NCBI GenBank assembly: GCA_025923195.1
Contig: JAICGJ010000038.1
Coordinates: 1-37,632, forward strand
Direction: 5' to 3'
Source: Chryseolinea sp.
GTDB lineage: Bacteria; Bacteroidota; Bacteroidia; Cytophagales; Cyclobacteriaceae
DNA: 37,632 nucleotides
A program made the position numbers and the translations under genes. Under the pieces are notes generated by a model. That model made no database searches. It saw nothing but the letters and a program-made list of their open reading frames with translations, and was not told where the DNA came from. Each line of letters starts with the position of its first letter. Position 1 is the stretch's first letter. Positions 16,701-25,110 of the stretch are shown in pieces.

Positions 16701-17966
16701 TCAATTAATCTTTGTGATATTTGAAAGCTTTGTTTGCAGCAAATTCTTTTCGGCCTTTGATTGCGTCAGGGTCATGGCCCGGTGATAACTAAGGCCAGCC
16801 CGTTCTGTGTTTCCCAGCTCCGCGTAGAAGTCTCCTAGCGCAGAATGATATAGGTAGTGGTCCTGAAGATTCTCGATCTTGTTCAGCGCTTCAAGACCAG
16901 CACTAGGAGAGATGGCGTATCCGGCGGCAATTGCCATATTAAGTTCAACAATGGGGCTGGGTTTTATTTGTACCAGTACAGTATAGAGCTGGAGAATTTG
17001 ATTCCAGTCAGTTTCAGCGAATGAGGCTGCGCGGGCATGGCTACCTGCAATGGCAGCTTCAATGTGGTATTCTGAGATGTCATCACCTTCCGCAGCTTTT
17101 TCGAGATACATCTTTCCCCTTTCGATTAATGGCCTGATCCATCGCGATCTGTCTTGGTCCTTCAGCAGGATCACCGCCCCATCTTCTCGCAAGCGAGCCT
17201 CCGAACGCGAAGCCTGGAAACACATTAATGCCAGCAGTGCCTTGGTTTTTGGAGCACTTGTCAAATGATGGTTAACCAACAGCAGACATAGCCTCATAGC
17301 CTCTTCGCATAAGTCATGACGGATGAGTTGATCAGGATGCGAGGAGTTATACCCTTCATTGAATAAAAGGTATAGTGAATGCAAGACCGCGTCCAGCCGT
17401 CCCGGTAGGTGATCGGGTACAGGCGCTTCCAAGGTTATGTTTTCAATTCTGATCTTTTCCCTCGCGCGATATAAACGTTTGGTTATTGTTTCTTCATTGG
17501 TCAGAAAGCTATTGGCAATTTCAGCGATACTCAGCCCACAGAGTGTCTTTAACGTCAGCGCTAGTTGTGATTCGTAGGGTATTGAAGGATGGCAGCATGC
17601 ATAGATCATACGCAACTGGGCATCTTCAATTTCATTTTCAAGAAATAGATTATTAACTGTGGGCGCCAGAGTCCACTCTGACTTAAGGGCCAGGTTAATT
17701 TTCGAATGATGTTGCTCATGGATTTTGTGTTGCCGGATGGCATCAATAGCCTTTCTCTTCGCAACGGAATAGAGCCACGCAGAGGGATTCTCGGGGATAC
17801 CTTTGAATTTCCAGGTGGACATTGCCTGCAACAGCGTATCCTGAACGATATCCTCCGCAGCATCTAAAGCATTAAATCCGAGCAGCCGCGTTAACACAGA
17901 GGCCATCTTCCCCGCCTCGTGGCGAAAAAGATGGCCAACCAGGTTGTTAACTTGTTGCTCGAACAT
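16701..17966 (-). CDS. ECF42-type RNA polymerase sigma factor with C-terminal extension
   Basis: A 421-residue sigma factor, roughly twice the length of ordinary ECF factors. Region 2 spans about residues 10-80 (DAAEDIVQDTLLQAM, SAWLYSVAKRKAIDAIRQHK). Region 4 spans about 110-170 (LALTLKTLCGLSIAEIANSF, then TITKRLYRAREKIR). Residues about 175-421 form an alpha-helical DUF6596/TPR-like extension (LYLLFNEGYNSS, LLALMCFQASRSEAR, LYHSALGDFYAELGNTERA). This layout and a DGPF/YciI gene 55 bp upstream define the ECF42 group. These lack a membrane anti-sigma factor and are thought to be controlled through the extension and perhaps the DGPF protein. The target genes are unknown. Nothing in the window besides the DGPF gene shows a matching promoter. 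Confidence 0.92.
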   Translation of the reverse strand: MFEQQVNNLVGHLFRHEAGKMASVLTRLLGFNALDAAEDIVQDTLLQAMSTWKFKGIPENPSAWLYSVAKRKAIDAIRQHKIHEQHHSKINLALKSEWTLAPTVNNLFLENEIEDAQLRMIYACCHPSIPYESQLALTLKTLCGLSIAEIANSFLTNEETITKRLYRAREKIRIENITLEAPVPDHLPGRLDAVLHSLYLLFNEGYNSSHPDQLIRHDLCEEAMRLCLLLVNHHLTSAPKTKALLALMCFQASRSEARLREDGAVILLKDQDRSRWIRPLIERGKMYLEKAAEGDDISEYHIEAAIAGSHARAASFAETDWNQILQLYTVLVQIKPSPIVELNMAIAAGYAISPSAGLEALNKIENLQDHYLYHSALGDFYAELGNTERAGLSYHRAMTLTQSKAEKNLLQTKLSNITKIN

Positions 17967-18021
17967 TCATAAATTTAATAAGTTTTGGGCGGTGTAATTT
18001 TGCCTGTGACGGCTAAACCAC

Positions 18022-18366
18022 CTAAGGATTATCAAACTTCATCACTTCTCGCACTTCGACTATGCCGTTAAGCCCATAGTCCGGGCATTGTTTTGCTATG
18101 TCAACGGCTTCATCGAGACTTTTCGCGAGCACCACAAAATAACCAGCCACAACTTCTTTACTTTCCGCAAATGGGCCATCTGTTACTACCTTTTTAGGTC
18201 CTGTAATTGTTTTCCCGCCAGGCAGCAACGCTTCCCCTCCGACGTAACGCTTTTCATCTGTGAGTTTTTGGACCCAGTCAAACCATTTTTGCATGTGAGC
18301 CTGTTGCGCGTCGGGGGAAAGGTGACTGGGATCTCCACCAAGAAAAATGAACATGTACTTTTCCAT
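18022..18366 (-). CDS. YciI-like DGPF-domain protein, partner of the ECF42 sigma factor
   Basis: A 114-residue protein of the YCII-related family in a ferredoxin-like fold. The group-naming DGPF motif is at residues 63-66 (VTDGPFAESKEVVAGYFVV). YciI-fold proteins can be small enzymes, but DGPF proteins have no established reaction. The conserved pairing with ECF42 sigma factors suggests a sensor, modulator or target. It is upstream of the sigma gene with a 55-bp gap on the same strand, so the two probably form an operon. The start is ATG at 18366. A promoter-like pair (18405-18431) upstream resembles the ECF42 consensus, suggesting autoregulation. Confidence 0.9.
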   Translation of the reverse strand: MEKYMFIFLGGDPSHLSPDAQQAHMQKWFDWVQKLTDEKRYVGGEALLPGGKTITGPKKVVTDGPFAESKEVVAGYFVVLAKSLDEAVDIAKQCPDYGLNGIVEVREVMKFDNP

Positions 18367-18404
18367 TTGTAGTAAAGTTTAGTTTGAAATTGATTTTTGC
18401 ATAT

Positions 18405-18431
18405 GACGGACCAATCTCCACTGTATGGACA
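18405..18431 (-). promoter_or_regulatory. Candidate ECF42-dependent promoter of the DGPF-sigma operon
   Basis: On the minus strand TGTCCA (18431-18426) is followed after 17 nt by CGTC (18408-18405), which ends 38 nt before the DGPF-protein start. As I recall, the ECF42 consensus is TGTCGA at -35 and CG(A/T)C at -10, so this is one mismatch with an ordinary ECF spacing. It would make the operon self-activating. Confidence 0.45.
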
Positions 18432-18476
18432 AGTCTTCGAGAATATTTTTCTTGTATGAACTAAATGTTGACCGCT

Positions 18477-19733
18477 CTATGCTCTTCCAACCTTATAACC
18501 CTTTACTGCAAAATAAAGTATGTAGAGATAGCAGGGAAGCAGAATCCAATAGGCACTTTGTCGATTGCTGCTATCGGCAAGTGCGCCATAAACAAGCGGG
18601 AGTATCGCACCGCCGCAAATGCCCATTATTAGCAATGCGGAAGCGATTTTTGTAAACTTTCCCAATCTATCGATCGCCAGGGGCCAAATCGAAGGCCACA
18701 TGAGTGCATGAGCAAGACTTAAAAGAATGATAAAGATGATCGAGGCAGTACCGTCGGTCAAGAGAGCACCAATGGAGAATCCGAAGCCAAGGACGGCACA
18801 GATCACGAGGGCATTTCGTTGTTTCAGATATTTCGGAATCAGGACGATGCCCAGCAAGTAGCCAATGGTTAGAGCGATGAGGGAATAGATACCAAACTTG
18901 CTCGCAACATTAAGATCAAAACCCATATACTGCCCGTATAGGCCTATGGTATCGATAGCGATCACTTCAACTCCGACATACGCAAAAATGCATATGACAC
19001 CAAGAACAAGGTGGGGAAAATCAAATACGGATGACTTTCCCTGGGATTCATAGCTGTTCGAAGTCGTGTCATCTTCCTGATTGACTTCAGGAAGATGTGC
19101 CTTGATGATCATCAGTGCAAGGCCTGCAAGAATAATGGCCATGATAACATAGGGAACAATAACGCGGGAGGCCAGCGCATCGAGCTCGACAACCAGAGCC
19201 TCACCGCTTAGTGTACTAATTCGTTCTGAAACTGCTTTCGTGTCGCTAAAGAGGAGCTCAACCAGTATGAGAATGCCGATCATGCCGGCAACTTTGTTGC
19301 AGATCCCAACGATGCTTATTCTTTTCGCTGCGCTTTCGATGGGGCCGAGAATGGTAATGTATGGATTGGATGCTGTTTGTAGTAATGTCATTCCCGTTGC
19401 CTGCACAAACAATCCAAAGAGGAACACGGGGTAGGATCGCGCCAGAGCACCCGGAATAAATATGAGTGATCCTATCGCCATGACGCCCAGGCCAACGGAC
19501 ATTCCTTTGGCATAGCCGGTCTTCTTCAAAATTACCGAAGAAGGGATTGCCATTACAAAGTAGGAGATATAAAACGCAAACGTAACTAAATAGGCCTGGA
19601 AGTCCGTAAGCTGACAGGCTTGTTGTAAAAAAGGAATTAAAACGCTGTTAAGCCATGTTACAAATCCGAAAATAAAAAATAAAGCCCCAATGATGATCAT
19701 GGGTACGACATACGACTTTTGGTGAGTATTCAT
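18477..19733 (-). CDS. Sugar:H+ symporter of the FucP/GluP major facilitator family
   Basis: A 418-residue, 12-helix transporter of the inner membrane. The N-terminal GALFFIFGFVTWLNSVLIPFL helix, YFVMAIPSSVILKKTGYAKGM, the QTASNPYITILGP motif (about 120-132), and RISIVGICNKVAGMIG are signatures of the FucP/glucose-galactose transporter group. It should import a neutral hexose such as glucose, galactose, mannose or fucose with protons; the exact sugar cannot be told. It is divergent from a sugar-phosphate nucleotidyltransferase across 209 bp that contain a CG-centred palindrome typical of LacI-family operators, pointing to sugar-responsive control. Confidence 0.9.
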   Translation of the reverse strand: MNTHQKSYVVPMIIIGALFFIFGFVTWLNSVLIPFLQQACQLTDFQAYLVTFAFYISYFVMAIPSSVILKKTGYAKGMSVGLGVMAIGSLIFIPGALARSYPVFLFGLFVQATGMTLLQTASNPYITILGPIESAAKRISIVGICNKVAGMIGILILVELLFSDTKAVSERISTLSGEALVVELDALASRVIVPYVIMAIILAGLALMIIKAHLPEVNQEDDTTSNSYESQGKSSVFDFPHLVLGVICIFAYVGVEVIAIDTIGLYGQYMGFDLNVASKFGIYSLIALTIGYLLGIVLIPKYLKQRNALVICAVLGFGFSIGALLTDGTASIIFIILLSLAHALMWPSIWPLAIDRLGKFTKIASALLIMGICGGAILPLVYGALADSSNRQSAYWILLPCYLYILYFAVKGYKVGRA

Positions 19734-19897
19734 TTGGTCTGGTTTTTAGGTTTGGTCGAACCTGTTAAGGTATCAGCGAGCTTCTACACATAAATTCAGT
19801 TAAAACTCTATTTTTGGGCTTTTAAAAAATTGTTAATCTTTCAATTTCATCATTTTTTTCAGAATGGTTATTTAGTTTGCCGATAAATATAAAGAAC

Positions 19898-19909
19898 GTT
19901 TGCGCAAAC
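19898..19909. promoter_or_regulatory. CG-centred 12-bp palindrome, candidate LacI-family operator
   Basis: GTTTGCGCAAAC is a perfect palindrome with the central CpG step characteristic of LacI/PurR/CcpA-type operators. It lies 33 bp before the nucleotidyltransferase start and 164 bp before the divergent sugar transporter start. No LacI gene is in the window. Confidence 0.5.
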
Positions 19910-19942
19910 AAAAGGTAAAAAGATTGAAAAAACTAAACTCCG

Positions 19943-20863
19943 ATGGACACTCCAAGCAACACGCAAAAAAAACTTACGCTTCTTGTTCTTGCTGCCGGAA
20001 TCGGCAGCCGTTATGGAGGTATTAAACAAATAGATGGTTTCGGTCCACACGGGGAGACAATAATGGACTACTCCTTATTTGATGCCCTGCGCGCTGGATT
20101 TACTAAAGTCGTTTTCATCGTGCGGGATGAGATACTTAAAGAAGTGAAGAGAAGATTTCTGCCGAGGTTAAAGGGTAAGGTGGAGGTTGAATTCGTTATT
20201 CAATCCCTCGATAAAATGGTACCTGTACAATATCGAAACCCCGAACGTGTAAAGCCCTGGGGCACTGGTCACGCGATGCTATGCGCAAAGGATGTTATCC
20301 ATGAGCCCTTTGTCGTGATCAATGCCGATGACTTTTACGGTAAGGAATCGTTTACTGCCATAGCCGATTTTTTCGAGAAAGACACAATGGGAGAGCATGC
20401 CATGGTAGGCTATACATTGAAGGATGTATTGTCAGAACACGGAAGCGTTTCGCGCGGTTGCGGAGAACGTGATGCAGATGGCTTTCTAAAGTCAGTCCTG
20501 GAACGTACAACCATCGTCAAGGAAAATGGAAAAATTATCTCGAAAGAAAAAGACGGCGATCACGAACTAAGTCCGGATGTGCCAACCTCTATGAATTTCT
20601 GGGGCTTTCATCCAGGCATTTTTGATTTTGCGATGAAGGAATTTGAAAGATTCCTGCGCGACAATCACGCAAACATAAAAGCTGAATTCTACATTCCGAT
20701 CATCGTAAATGAAATGGTCAAACAAAATGCGGGCAAAGTTCAGATCATATCTGGCAGCAATAATTGGTTTGGGGTGACTTATAAGGATGATAAGGAGGCG
20801 GTATCGCAAAAAATTAAATTGCTTATCGCCTATGGTGATTATCCCGAAAAACTTTGGAGCTAG
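19943..20863 (+). CDS. Sugar-phosphate nucleotidyltransferase (NTP-transferase family)
   Basis: A 306-residue GT-A-fold enzyme that should join a sugar-1-phosphate to a nucleotide, giving an NDP-sugar and pyrophosphate. The N-terminal LVLAAGIGSRYGGIKQI (residues 12-28) is the nucleotide and pyrophosphate loop. GTGHAMLCAKDV near 110 and the metal-binding VINADDFYG near 127-135 are also present. It lacks the C-terminal left-handed beta-helix of GlmU or GlmM-linked enzymes. GalU-like specificity is possible but not shown. Similar proteins in Bacteroidota often accompany sugar transporters and small-molecule sugar kinases; here only the transporter is adjacent, in divergent orientation. The start is ATG at 19943. 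Confidence 0.85.
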   Translation: MDTPSNTQKKLTLLVLAAGIGSRYGGIKQIDGFGPHGETIMDYSLFDALRAGFTKVVFIVRDEILKEVKRRFLPRLKGKVEVEFVIQSLDKMVPVQYRNPERVKPWGTGHAMLCAKDVIHEPFVVINADDFYGKESFTAIADFFEKDTMGEHAMVGYTLKDVLSEHGSVSRGCGERDADGFLKSVLERTTIVKENGKIISKEKDGDHELSPDVPTSMNFWGFHPGIFDFAMKEFERFLRDNHANIKAEFYIPIIVNEMVKQNAGKVQIISGSNNWFGVTYKDDKEAVSQKIKLLIAYGDYPEKLWS

Positions 20864-20882
20864 AGTTGACTTTGGTATGCGA

Positions 20883-22127
20883 TCATTTCAATGACAAAAG
20901 CTTTTCGATGAGAGCTGCAATGTATGGCTCGATGGCAGAACTGTGCGTTCCTTCCAATGCCGTGAGACTTAACACACTAGTAGACGTACCGTTAGCCAGT
21001 AATTTGTTGAATGTATCCACCGAATTTTGGTAGGGGACTGTCTCATCTGCCAGTCCATGATACATGAACATCTGGATTTCGGGAGTCCAGTCAATCAGAC
21101 TATTTTCGTTGAAAGCTTCGACCAGGTAGGCGTAGTCTGGATCTGAATCAATATTAGTCAAAACGTCTTGCTGAATAAGATCGGATATTTTTGTCGTAAG
21201 TTGGGCGTTGATCTCGCCTGACCCTTTTTGACCATCAAACAATCCAGGAATCCGGGACGCATAGGGTTCGTTAAAAAAGTCTGTCAACAGGTCTGTATGC
21301 TGATAATGGATCTGGTACGCCCTGGCAATGTATGCCAGGTAATGAGGATCCTCGTAATCTTCGAGACCAAAAATGTGTTCTTGTACACCCTTGAGATCGT
21401 AGGCTCCAGCTCCCGGAAAGGATGCGACCAGTGTGAACCCCTCCAGACCATCTTCTTCAATGGACTTGTGCGCTGCCATGGTGGCATAGCCACCTTCAGA
21501 ATAGCCGGCTAAGAATAACTTGCCGTTGAAAGCCACATTACTTTGTTGCGCCAGCTCAGTCGCCGCCTTTAGCATGTCAATGATGGCCGAAGCAGTAAGG
21601 TCTTCCACGTAGTATGGATGCAAAACCGAGGTAGAACTTCCAAAACCGAGGTAGTCTGGAATTATGCCAATGAATCCCACGGACGCCATTGCAGCATAGG
21701 AAATCGTGTTGTAATCACTGGGGCTAAAATCTGACGGAGCATCTGAATAGTTCGTAATAGTACCATGCTGGAAACTTAGCATTCCTACCTCTTGATTGGT
21801 TTGTGGAAGGGCGATCAATCCAGATGCATTAATGGTGTTGCCGTTTAATAGCGTAGCATAGGTTACCTTATATATTTCTATGTCGTATAAAAATTCGTTG
21901 GGGTCCACGTCAAGCCCTGAAAGTTGTGCGAGAAGCTTCAATTGTTGAGCTGTTGTAGAATATACAAACTCGGCACTAACCAGAAACCGTTCATCCGCGG
22001 GGCCGGGATTCCCATTGTCATCGCTACATCCGCTGGCCCAGCAAAGAAGGATGACAAGAATGATAAGATGGATACCACGACACCAAAAACACCTCATGAT
22101 AATTGTTAGAACAGCCGACTTCATCAT
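20883..22127 (-). CDS. Lipoprotein alpha/beta hydrolase (secretory-lipase-like)
   Basis: A 414-residue putative lipoprotein. The hydrophobic segment (about 19-33) ends in the lipobox ASGC with C34 as the acylated cysteine, followed by a flexible SDDNGNPGPAD linker. The alpha/beta-hydrolase core shows FQHGTITNY (119-127, oxyanion region), nucleophile S210 in GYSEGG, acid D361 in HGLADETVP and H395 in GTHSSAI, so the triad is complete. The layout resembles secretory lipases and S9-like esterases. The substrate is unknown; ester or peptide cleavage at the cell surface or periplasm is likely. The first ATG is used, but M11 would also leave a complete signal. It is divergent from queG. Confidence 0.85.
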   Translation of the reverse strand: MMKSAVLTIIMRCFWCRGIHLIILVILLCWASGCSDDNGNPGPADERFLVSAEFVYSTTAQQLKLLAQLSGLDVDPNEFLYDIEIYKVTYATLLNGNTINASGLIALPQTNQEVGMLSFQHGTITNYSDAPSDFSPSDYNTISYAAMASVGFIGIIPDYLGFGSSTSVLHPYYVEDLTASAIIDMLKAATELAQQSNVAFNGKLFLAGYSEGGYATMAAHKSIEEDGLEGFTLVASFPGAGAYDLKGVQEHIFGLEDYEDPHYLAYIARAYQIHYQHTDLLTDFFNEPYASRIPGLFDGQKGSGEINAQLTTKISDLIQQDVLTNIDSDPDYAYLVEAFNENSLIDWTPEIQMFMYHGLADETVPYQNSVDTFNKLLANGTSTSVLSLTALEGTHSSAIEPYIAALIEKLLSLK

Positions 22128-22179
22128 TAGTTGCAGTTCGCCGATGTTAATAATCCAAAGGTTAGTTGTTTTTCTTAAA

Positions 22180-22187
22180 TAACTTTG
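22180..22187 (+). promoter_or_regulatory. Candidate -7 promoter box for queG
   Basis: TAACTTTG matches TAnnTTTG exactly, 36 nt before the chosen queG ATG at 22224. On the other strand, AACCTTTG (22163-22156) is a 7-of-8 match that could serve the divergent hydrolase 28 nt from its start. Confidence 0.45.
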
Positions 22188-22223
22188 TGTTATAAGAAAA
22201 ATTACATTGGAGGCTTAAGTGAA

Positions 22224-23171
22224 ATGAATTTAGTCGCACAACGACATTCGAACTTCATAAAACAGGAAGCTGCCAGTCTGGGATTCACCTTTTGCGGTAT
22301 ATCGAAAGCGGAATTTCTTAAGGACGAAGCCCCGAAGATGGAGCAGTGGCTCAATCGAAGATATCAGGGAAAGATGAGTTATCTGGAAAACTATTTTGAC
22401 AAGCGGATGGACCCCACGCTGCTCGTCCCTGGCGCAAAATCCGTTGTTAGTCTGCTATACAATTATTATCCAAAGGTAGATCTGGAGCGACCCGGTGAAT
22501 ATAAAATTGCCAAATATGCCTATGGCGAAGATTACCACGCAGTGGTCAAAGAGAAATTGAAGCTCTTACTGGATCGCATTCGGCAGGAAATAGGGGAGAT
22601 CAATGGGAGGGCTTTTGTAGACTCGGCACCTGTAATGGAAAGGGCATGGGCACAAAGAGGAGGGCTTGGCTGGATCGGCAAAAATAGTTTATTGCTGAAT
22701 AGGGAAATGGGTAGCTTTTTCTTCATAGCAGAAATGATCATTGACTTACCTCTCGCCTATGATCAAGCGGTGAAGGATTTTTGCGGGACTTGTACTGCAT
22801 GCATTGACGCTTGTCCAACGGATGCCATTGCCGAGCCCTACGTAGTTGACGGAAGCAAGTGCATTTCCTATTTTACCATAGAGTTGAAAGAAAGTATACC
22901 CTCGGAGGTGAAGGGGAAATTTGAGAACTGGATCTTTGGCTGCGACATATGCCAGGATGTGTGTCCGTGGAATAACTTCGCCTATCCGCATCAGGAGGAT
23001 AGATTTACCCCTGGTGATGAGCTGAAGAAATTCTCCAAACGCGACTGGCAGGAAATTACTCAGGAGGTTTTTGACAGGGTATTCGGCAAATCTGCGGTAA
23101 AAAGGACAAAGCTTCAGGGGCTCAGAAGAAACATTTCATTTGTTAAGTCTGATTCTGAAACATCAGGTTAA
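22224..23171 (+). CDS. queG: Epoxyqueuosine reductase
   Basis: This cobalamin- and Fe-S-dependent enzyme performs the last step of queuosine synthesis, reducing epoxyqueuosine to queuosine at the tRNA wobble base. The ATG at 22224 is chosen (315 residues) because it has GGAGG about 10 nt upstream and the in-frame TTG at 22185 lies inside a promoter box. Catalytic D133 is in [23 protein letters not shown]. The two-cluster ferredoxin domain has C187, C190, C193, C197 ([16 protein letters not shown]) and C240, C243, C247 ([11 protein letters not shown]). The C-terminus lacks the HEAT-repeat extension found in longer QueG proteins. The gene is monocistronic, ending at a strong terminator. Confidence 0.94.
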   Translation: MNLVAQRHSNFIKQEAASLGFTFCGISKAEFLKDEAPKMEQWLNRRYQGKMSYLENYFDKRMDPTLLVPGAKSVVSLLYNYYPKVDLERPGEYKIAKYAYGEDYHAVVKEKLKLLLDRIRQEIGEINGRAFVDSAPVMERAWAQRGGLGWIGKNSLLLNREMGSFFFIAEMIIDLPLAYDQAVKDFCGTCTACIDACPTDAIAEPYVVDGSKCISYFTIELKESIPSEVKGKFENWIFGCDICQDVCPWNNFAYPHQEDRFTPGDELKKFSKRDWQEITQEVFDRVFGKSAVKRTKLQGLRRNISFVKSDSETSG

Positions 23172-23178
23172 AGCATAA

Positions 23179-23207
23179 AAAAGCCCTCCATTTGGTGGAG
23201 GGCTTTT
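23179..23207. terminator. Strong bidirectional terminator between queG and the convergent small gene
   Basis: A perfect 12-bp stem, AAAAGCCCTCCA (23179-23190) with TGGAGGGCTTTT (23196-23207), has a 5-nt loop. A-tracts on the left and T-tracts on the right allow termination in both directions, fitting the convergent genes on either side. Confidence 0.92.
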
Positions 23208-23233
23208 GTCATTTCGTTCTTTTCGTTTAAAGT

Positions 23234-23419
23234 TTAAGCCGCTAAAAAGCACCGGTTCAAAATTGCTTCATGCTCATTCCCAAACCTGGTGTAACACCAG
23301 CGTTTGAGCTCGTTTACCTCTTCTGCCACTAATAATTTGATGGCTTTTCGTAGCTCTTTTTCAAAAAGAAGAGCGCTAAAACTCACTTTTGTGAGAACTG
23401 TCTTCACATAATTTAACAT
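23234..23419 (-). CDS. Small conserved hypothetical protein (61 residues)
   Basis: A complete short gene: ATG at 23419, stop at 23234, ending 27 bp from the bidirectional terminator shared with queG. The product is helical and amphipathic (FEKELRKAIKLLVAEEVNELKRW, given here in parts: FEKELRKAI, KLLVAEEVNEL, KRWCYTRFG), basic at the N-terminus and without a signal peptide or membrane helix. From memory, similar 60-residue proteins with the pattern MLxYxKTxLxKVSF and FxKELRKAxxxL recur in Cytophagales and Sphingobacteriales, which supports it being real. Two cysteines (near positions 42 and 57) are not arranged as a metal site. The function is unknown; a cytosolic regulatory or protein-binding role is possible. 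Confidence 0.72.
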   Translation of the reverse strand: MLNYVKTVLTKVSFSALLFEKELRKAIKLLVAEEVNELKRWCYTRFGNEHEAILNRCFLAA

Positions 23420-23514
23420 GGACTAACTTTTTGTAAGATTAAAAAATAGGCATTCCTAACAACTGTTAATTTATAAAATTGTTTATTCATCTAAAAGAAC
23501 ATTAATAATTTTCG

Positions 23515-23528
23515 TTCATCTAGATGAA
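23515..23528. repeat. 14-bp palindrome upstream of the BatD-like gene
   Basis: TTCATCTAGATGAA is a perfect palindrome 113 bp before the BatD-like start. Its left half, TTCATCTA, recurs at 23486-23493 as a direct repeat 29 bp away. Its right half is shared with a second inverted repeat (23524-23554), so the two structures exclude each other. It is a candidate operator. Confidence 0.45.
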
Positions 23529-23554
23529 AAATCGCCGTTTTGACGATTTTTCAT
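23524..23554. repeat. 11-bp inverted repeat overlapping the palindrome before the BatD-like gene
   Basis: ATGAAAAATCG (23524-23534) and CGATTTTTCAT (23544-23554) are perfect complements around a 9-nt loop. There is no U-tract after the stem on the plus strand, so it is not a typical terminator. It lies upstream of the candidate promoter box at 23609. Confidence 0.45.
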
Positions 23555-23608
23555 GGTTTTAACCAAAAATTAAAACGATCGCACAGGGCACGTATTATAT
23601 CAATGCTC

Positions 23609-23616
23609 TAATTTTG
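23609..23616 (+). promoter_or_regulatory. Candidate -7 promoter box for the BatD-like gene
   Basis: TAATTTTG is an exact TAnnTTTG match ending 25 nt before the start at 23642. No good -33 TTG is seen at normal spacing. Confidence 0.45.
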
Positions 23617-23641
23617 GCTCTAATTAAGAAAAGAATACTAA

Positions 23642-25093
23642 ATGCATGGGTTTTTTTCGATGAAACTTGCTTTGAGTCTTTTATTCATTTTCGCCAGCTT
23701 TTCAGTGGCCGTTGGACAGATCCAGGTAACGCTTGGCCCCGATGAAATCGGCGAAAACCAGGCATGGACGATCACGGTGACGATCCAAAACGATCGCCTT
23801 AAAAGCTATGACAATTTCCCCGAGATCAAAGGGTTCCGGAAAAGGGGGCAGTCTACTCAATCGACCACCAACATTGTAAATGGCCAGATTTCATCATCGC
23901 AAAGTGTTATTATGACTTACCTCCCTATGGCACAAGGTACATTCACGGTACCCTCTTTTACCATGAAAGTGAACGAAAAGTCAGTTGCAGTTGCCGGAAA
24001 AAAAGTAAAAGTAGGTCCGCCCCAGCAGCAACAACAGAAAGACCCGTTCAGGAATTTCTTCGATCGCAGTCCTGCAGATGACTTTTTTGGCGAAGGCGAA
24101 ACCGAGTTTGTAGATATTAAAGAGGACGCGTTCCTGGCTCTTACAACAACCAAGGATGAAGTCTATATTGGAGAAGGTTTTAACACAACCCTTTCCTTCT
24201 TTGTGTCACAGGACAACCGTGCGCCACTTCAATTCTATGAACTAGGCAGGCAGTTGGCAGAAATCCTGAAAAAGATAAAGCCAACAAATTGCTGGGAAGA
24301 GAACTTCAACATAGAGAACATAGATGGCGAAAGTGTCAAGATTAACGGCCGTGATTATACACAGTACAAAGTGTATCAGGCAACGTTTTTTCCCCTGAAC
24401 ACAGAGCCCATAAATTTCCCCAGCATCAGTTTGGAGATGATCAAGTATAAGGTTGCCAGGAACCCATCCTTCTTTGGTCAAAATCGCCAGGAGGATTTCA
24501 AGAAATTTTACACGAAGCCTAAACGCGTTACTGTAAAAGACTTGCCGCCTCATCCGCTCAAGAATTCGGTGGCTGTAGGTGACTATAAACTGGACGAACG
24601 GATCAGAAGCAAGGAACTGGAAACAGGTCGCAGCGCGGCCTACAACTTTAATATCTACGGTGAAGGAAATGTTTCGGCGGTGTCAAAGCCAAACGTAAAG
24701 AGCGACGAAAGTTTTGAATTCTATGAGCCTAATATCAGGCAAGACATTACACGTCAAAATAACCGTATCACCGGTACGAAATCATTTGATTATTTCATGA
24801 TTCCAAAGGAACCCGGGAAGTATAAGTTGTCGAATTACTTTCAATGGGTATTCTTTAATCCTCGCGAAGAAAGATACGACACCTTAAAATCCAAACTGAC
24901 GGTGAATGTCTCGGGAGAAAGTAAAAAAAATGAGGCTATCCTTGCGAGCGATGTTGGCAACTTCTATGATAAAATTGAAACCGCGGATAACACCTTACGA
25001 ACGGTCAAAGATGAAAGTTGGCAAGACTGGGCCTTCAACGGATTTATTTTGGTGATGTTAACAGCTTCCGCTTATCTTGTGCTCCGAAAATAA
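23642..25093 (+). CDS. BatD-family (oxygen-tolerance) exported membrane protein
   Basis: A 483-residue protein with a signal peptide (best seen from M7, [20 protein letters not shown]; the ATG at 23660 is an equally good start). It has immunoglobulin-like beta domains in the periplasm and a single C-terminal membrane helix (about 462-481, [18 protein letters not shown]). The motif block [35 protein letters not shown], and [18 protein letters not shown] matches the BatD (aerotolerance) family. BatD normally sits in an operon with MoxR, BatA, BatB, BatC and BatE; here it is alone, followed by aroC. It may be a BatD paralogue with a stand-alone role. An acidic/glutamine-rich linker (QQQQQKDPF) lies near 125-135. 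Confidence 0.85.
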   Translation: MHGFFSMKLALSLLFIFASFSVAVGQIQVTLGPDEIGENQAWTITVTIQNDRLKSYDNFPEIKGFRKRGQSTQSTTNIVNGQISSSQSVIMTYLPMAQGTFTVPSFTMKVNEKSVAVAGKKVKVGPPQQQQQKDPFRNFFDRSPADDFFGEGETEFVDIKEDAFLALTTTKDEVYIGEGFNTTLSFFVSQDNRAPLQFYELGRQLAEILKKIKPTNCWEENFNIENIDGESVKINGRDYTQYKVYQATFFPLNTEPINFPSISLEMIKYKVARNPSFFGQNRQEDFKKFYTKPKRVTVKDLPPHPLKNSVAVGDYKLDERIRSKELETGRSAAYNFNIYGEGNVSAVSKPNVKSDESFEFYEPNIRQDITRQNNRITGTKSFDYFMIPKEPGKYKLSNYFQWVFFNPREERYDTLKSKLTVNVSGESKKNEAILASDVGNFYDKIETADNTLRTVKDESWQDWAFNGFILVMLTASAYLVLRK

Positions 25094-25110
25094 ACTGGAA
25101 TCACGAAGTC

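Noticed and set aside
23524-23554. Hairpin read as a terminator
   Set aside because: No U-tract follows on the plus strand, the stem is AT-rich, and no gene ends just before it on that strand.
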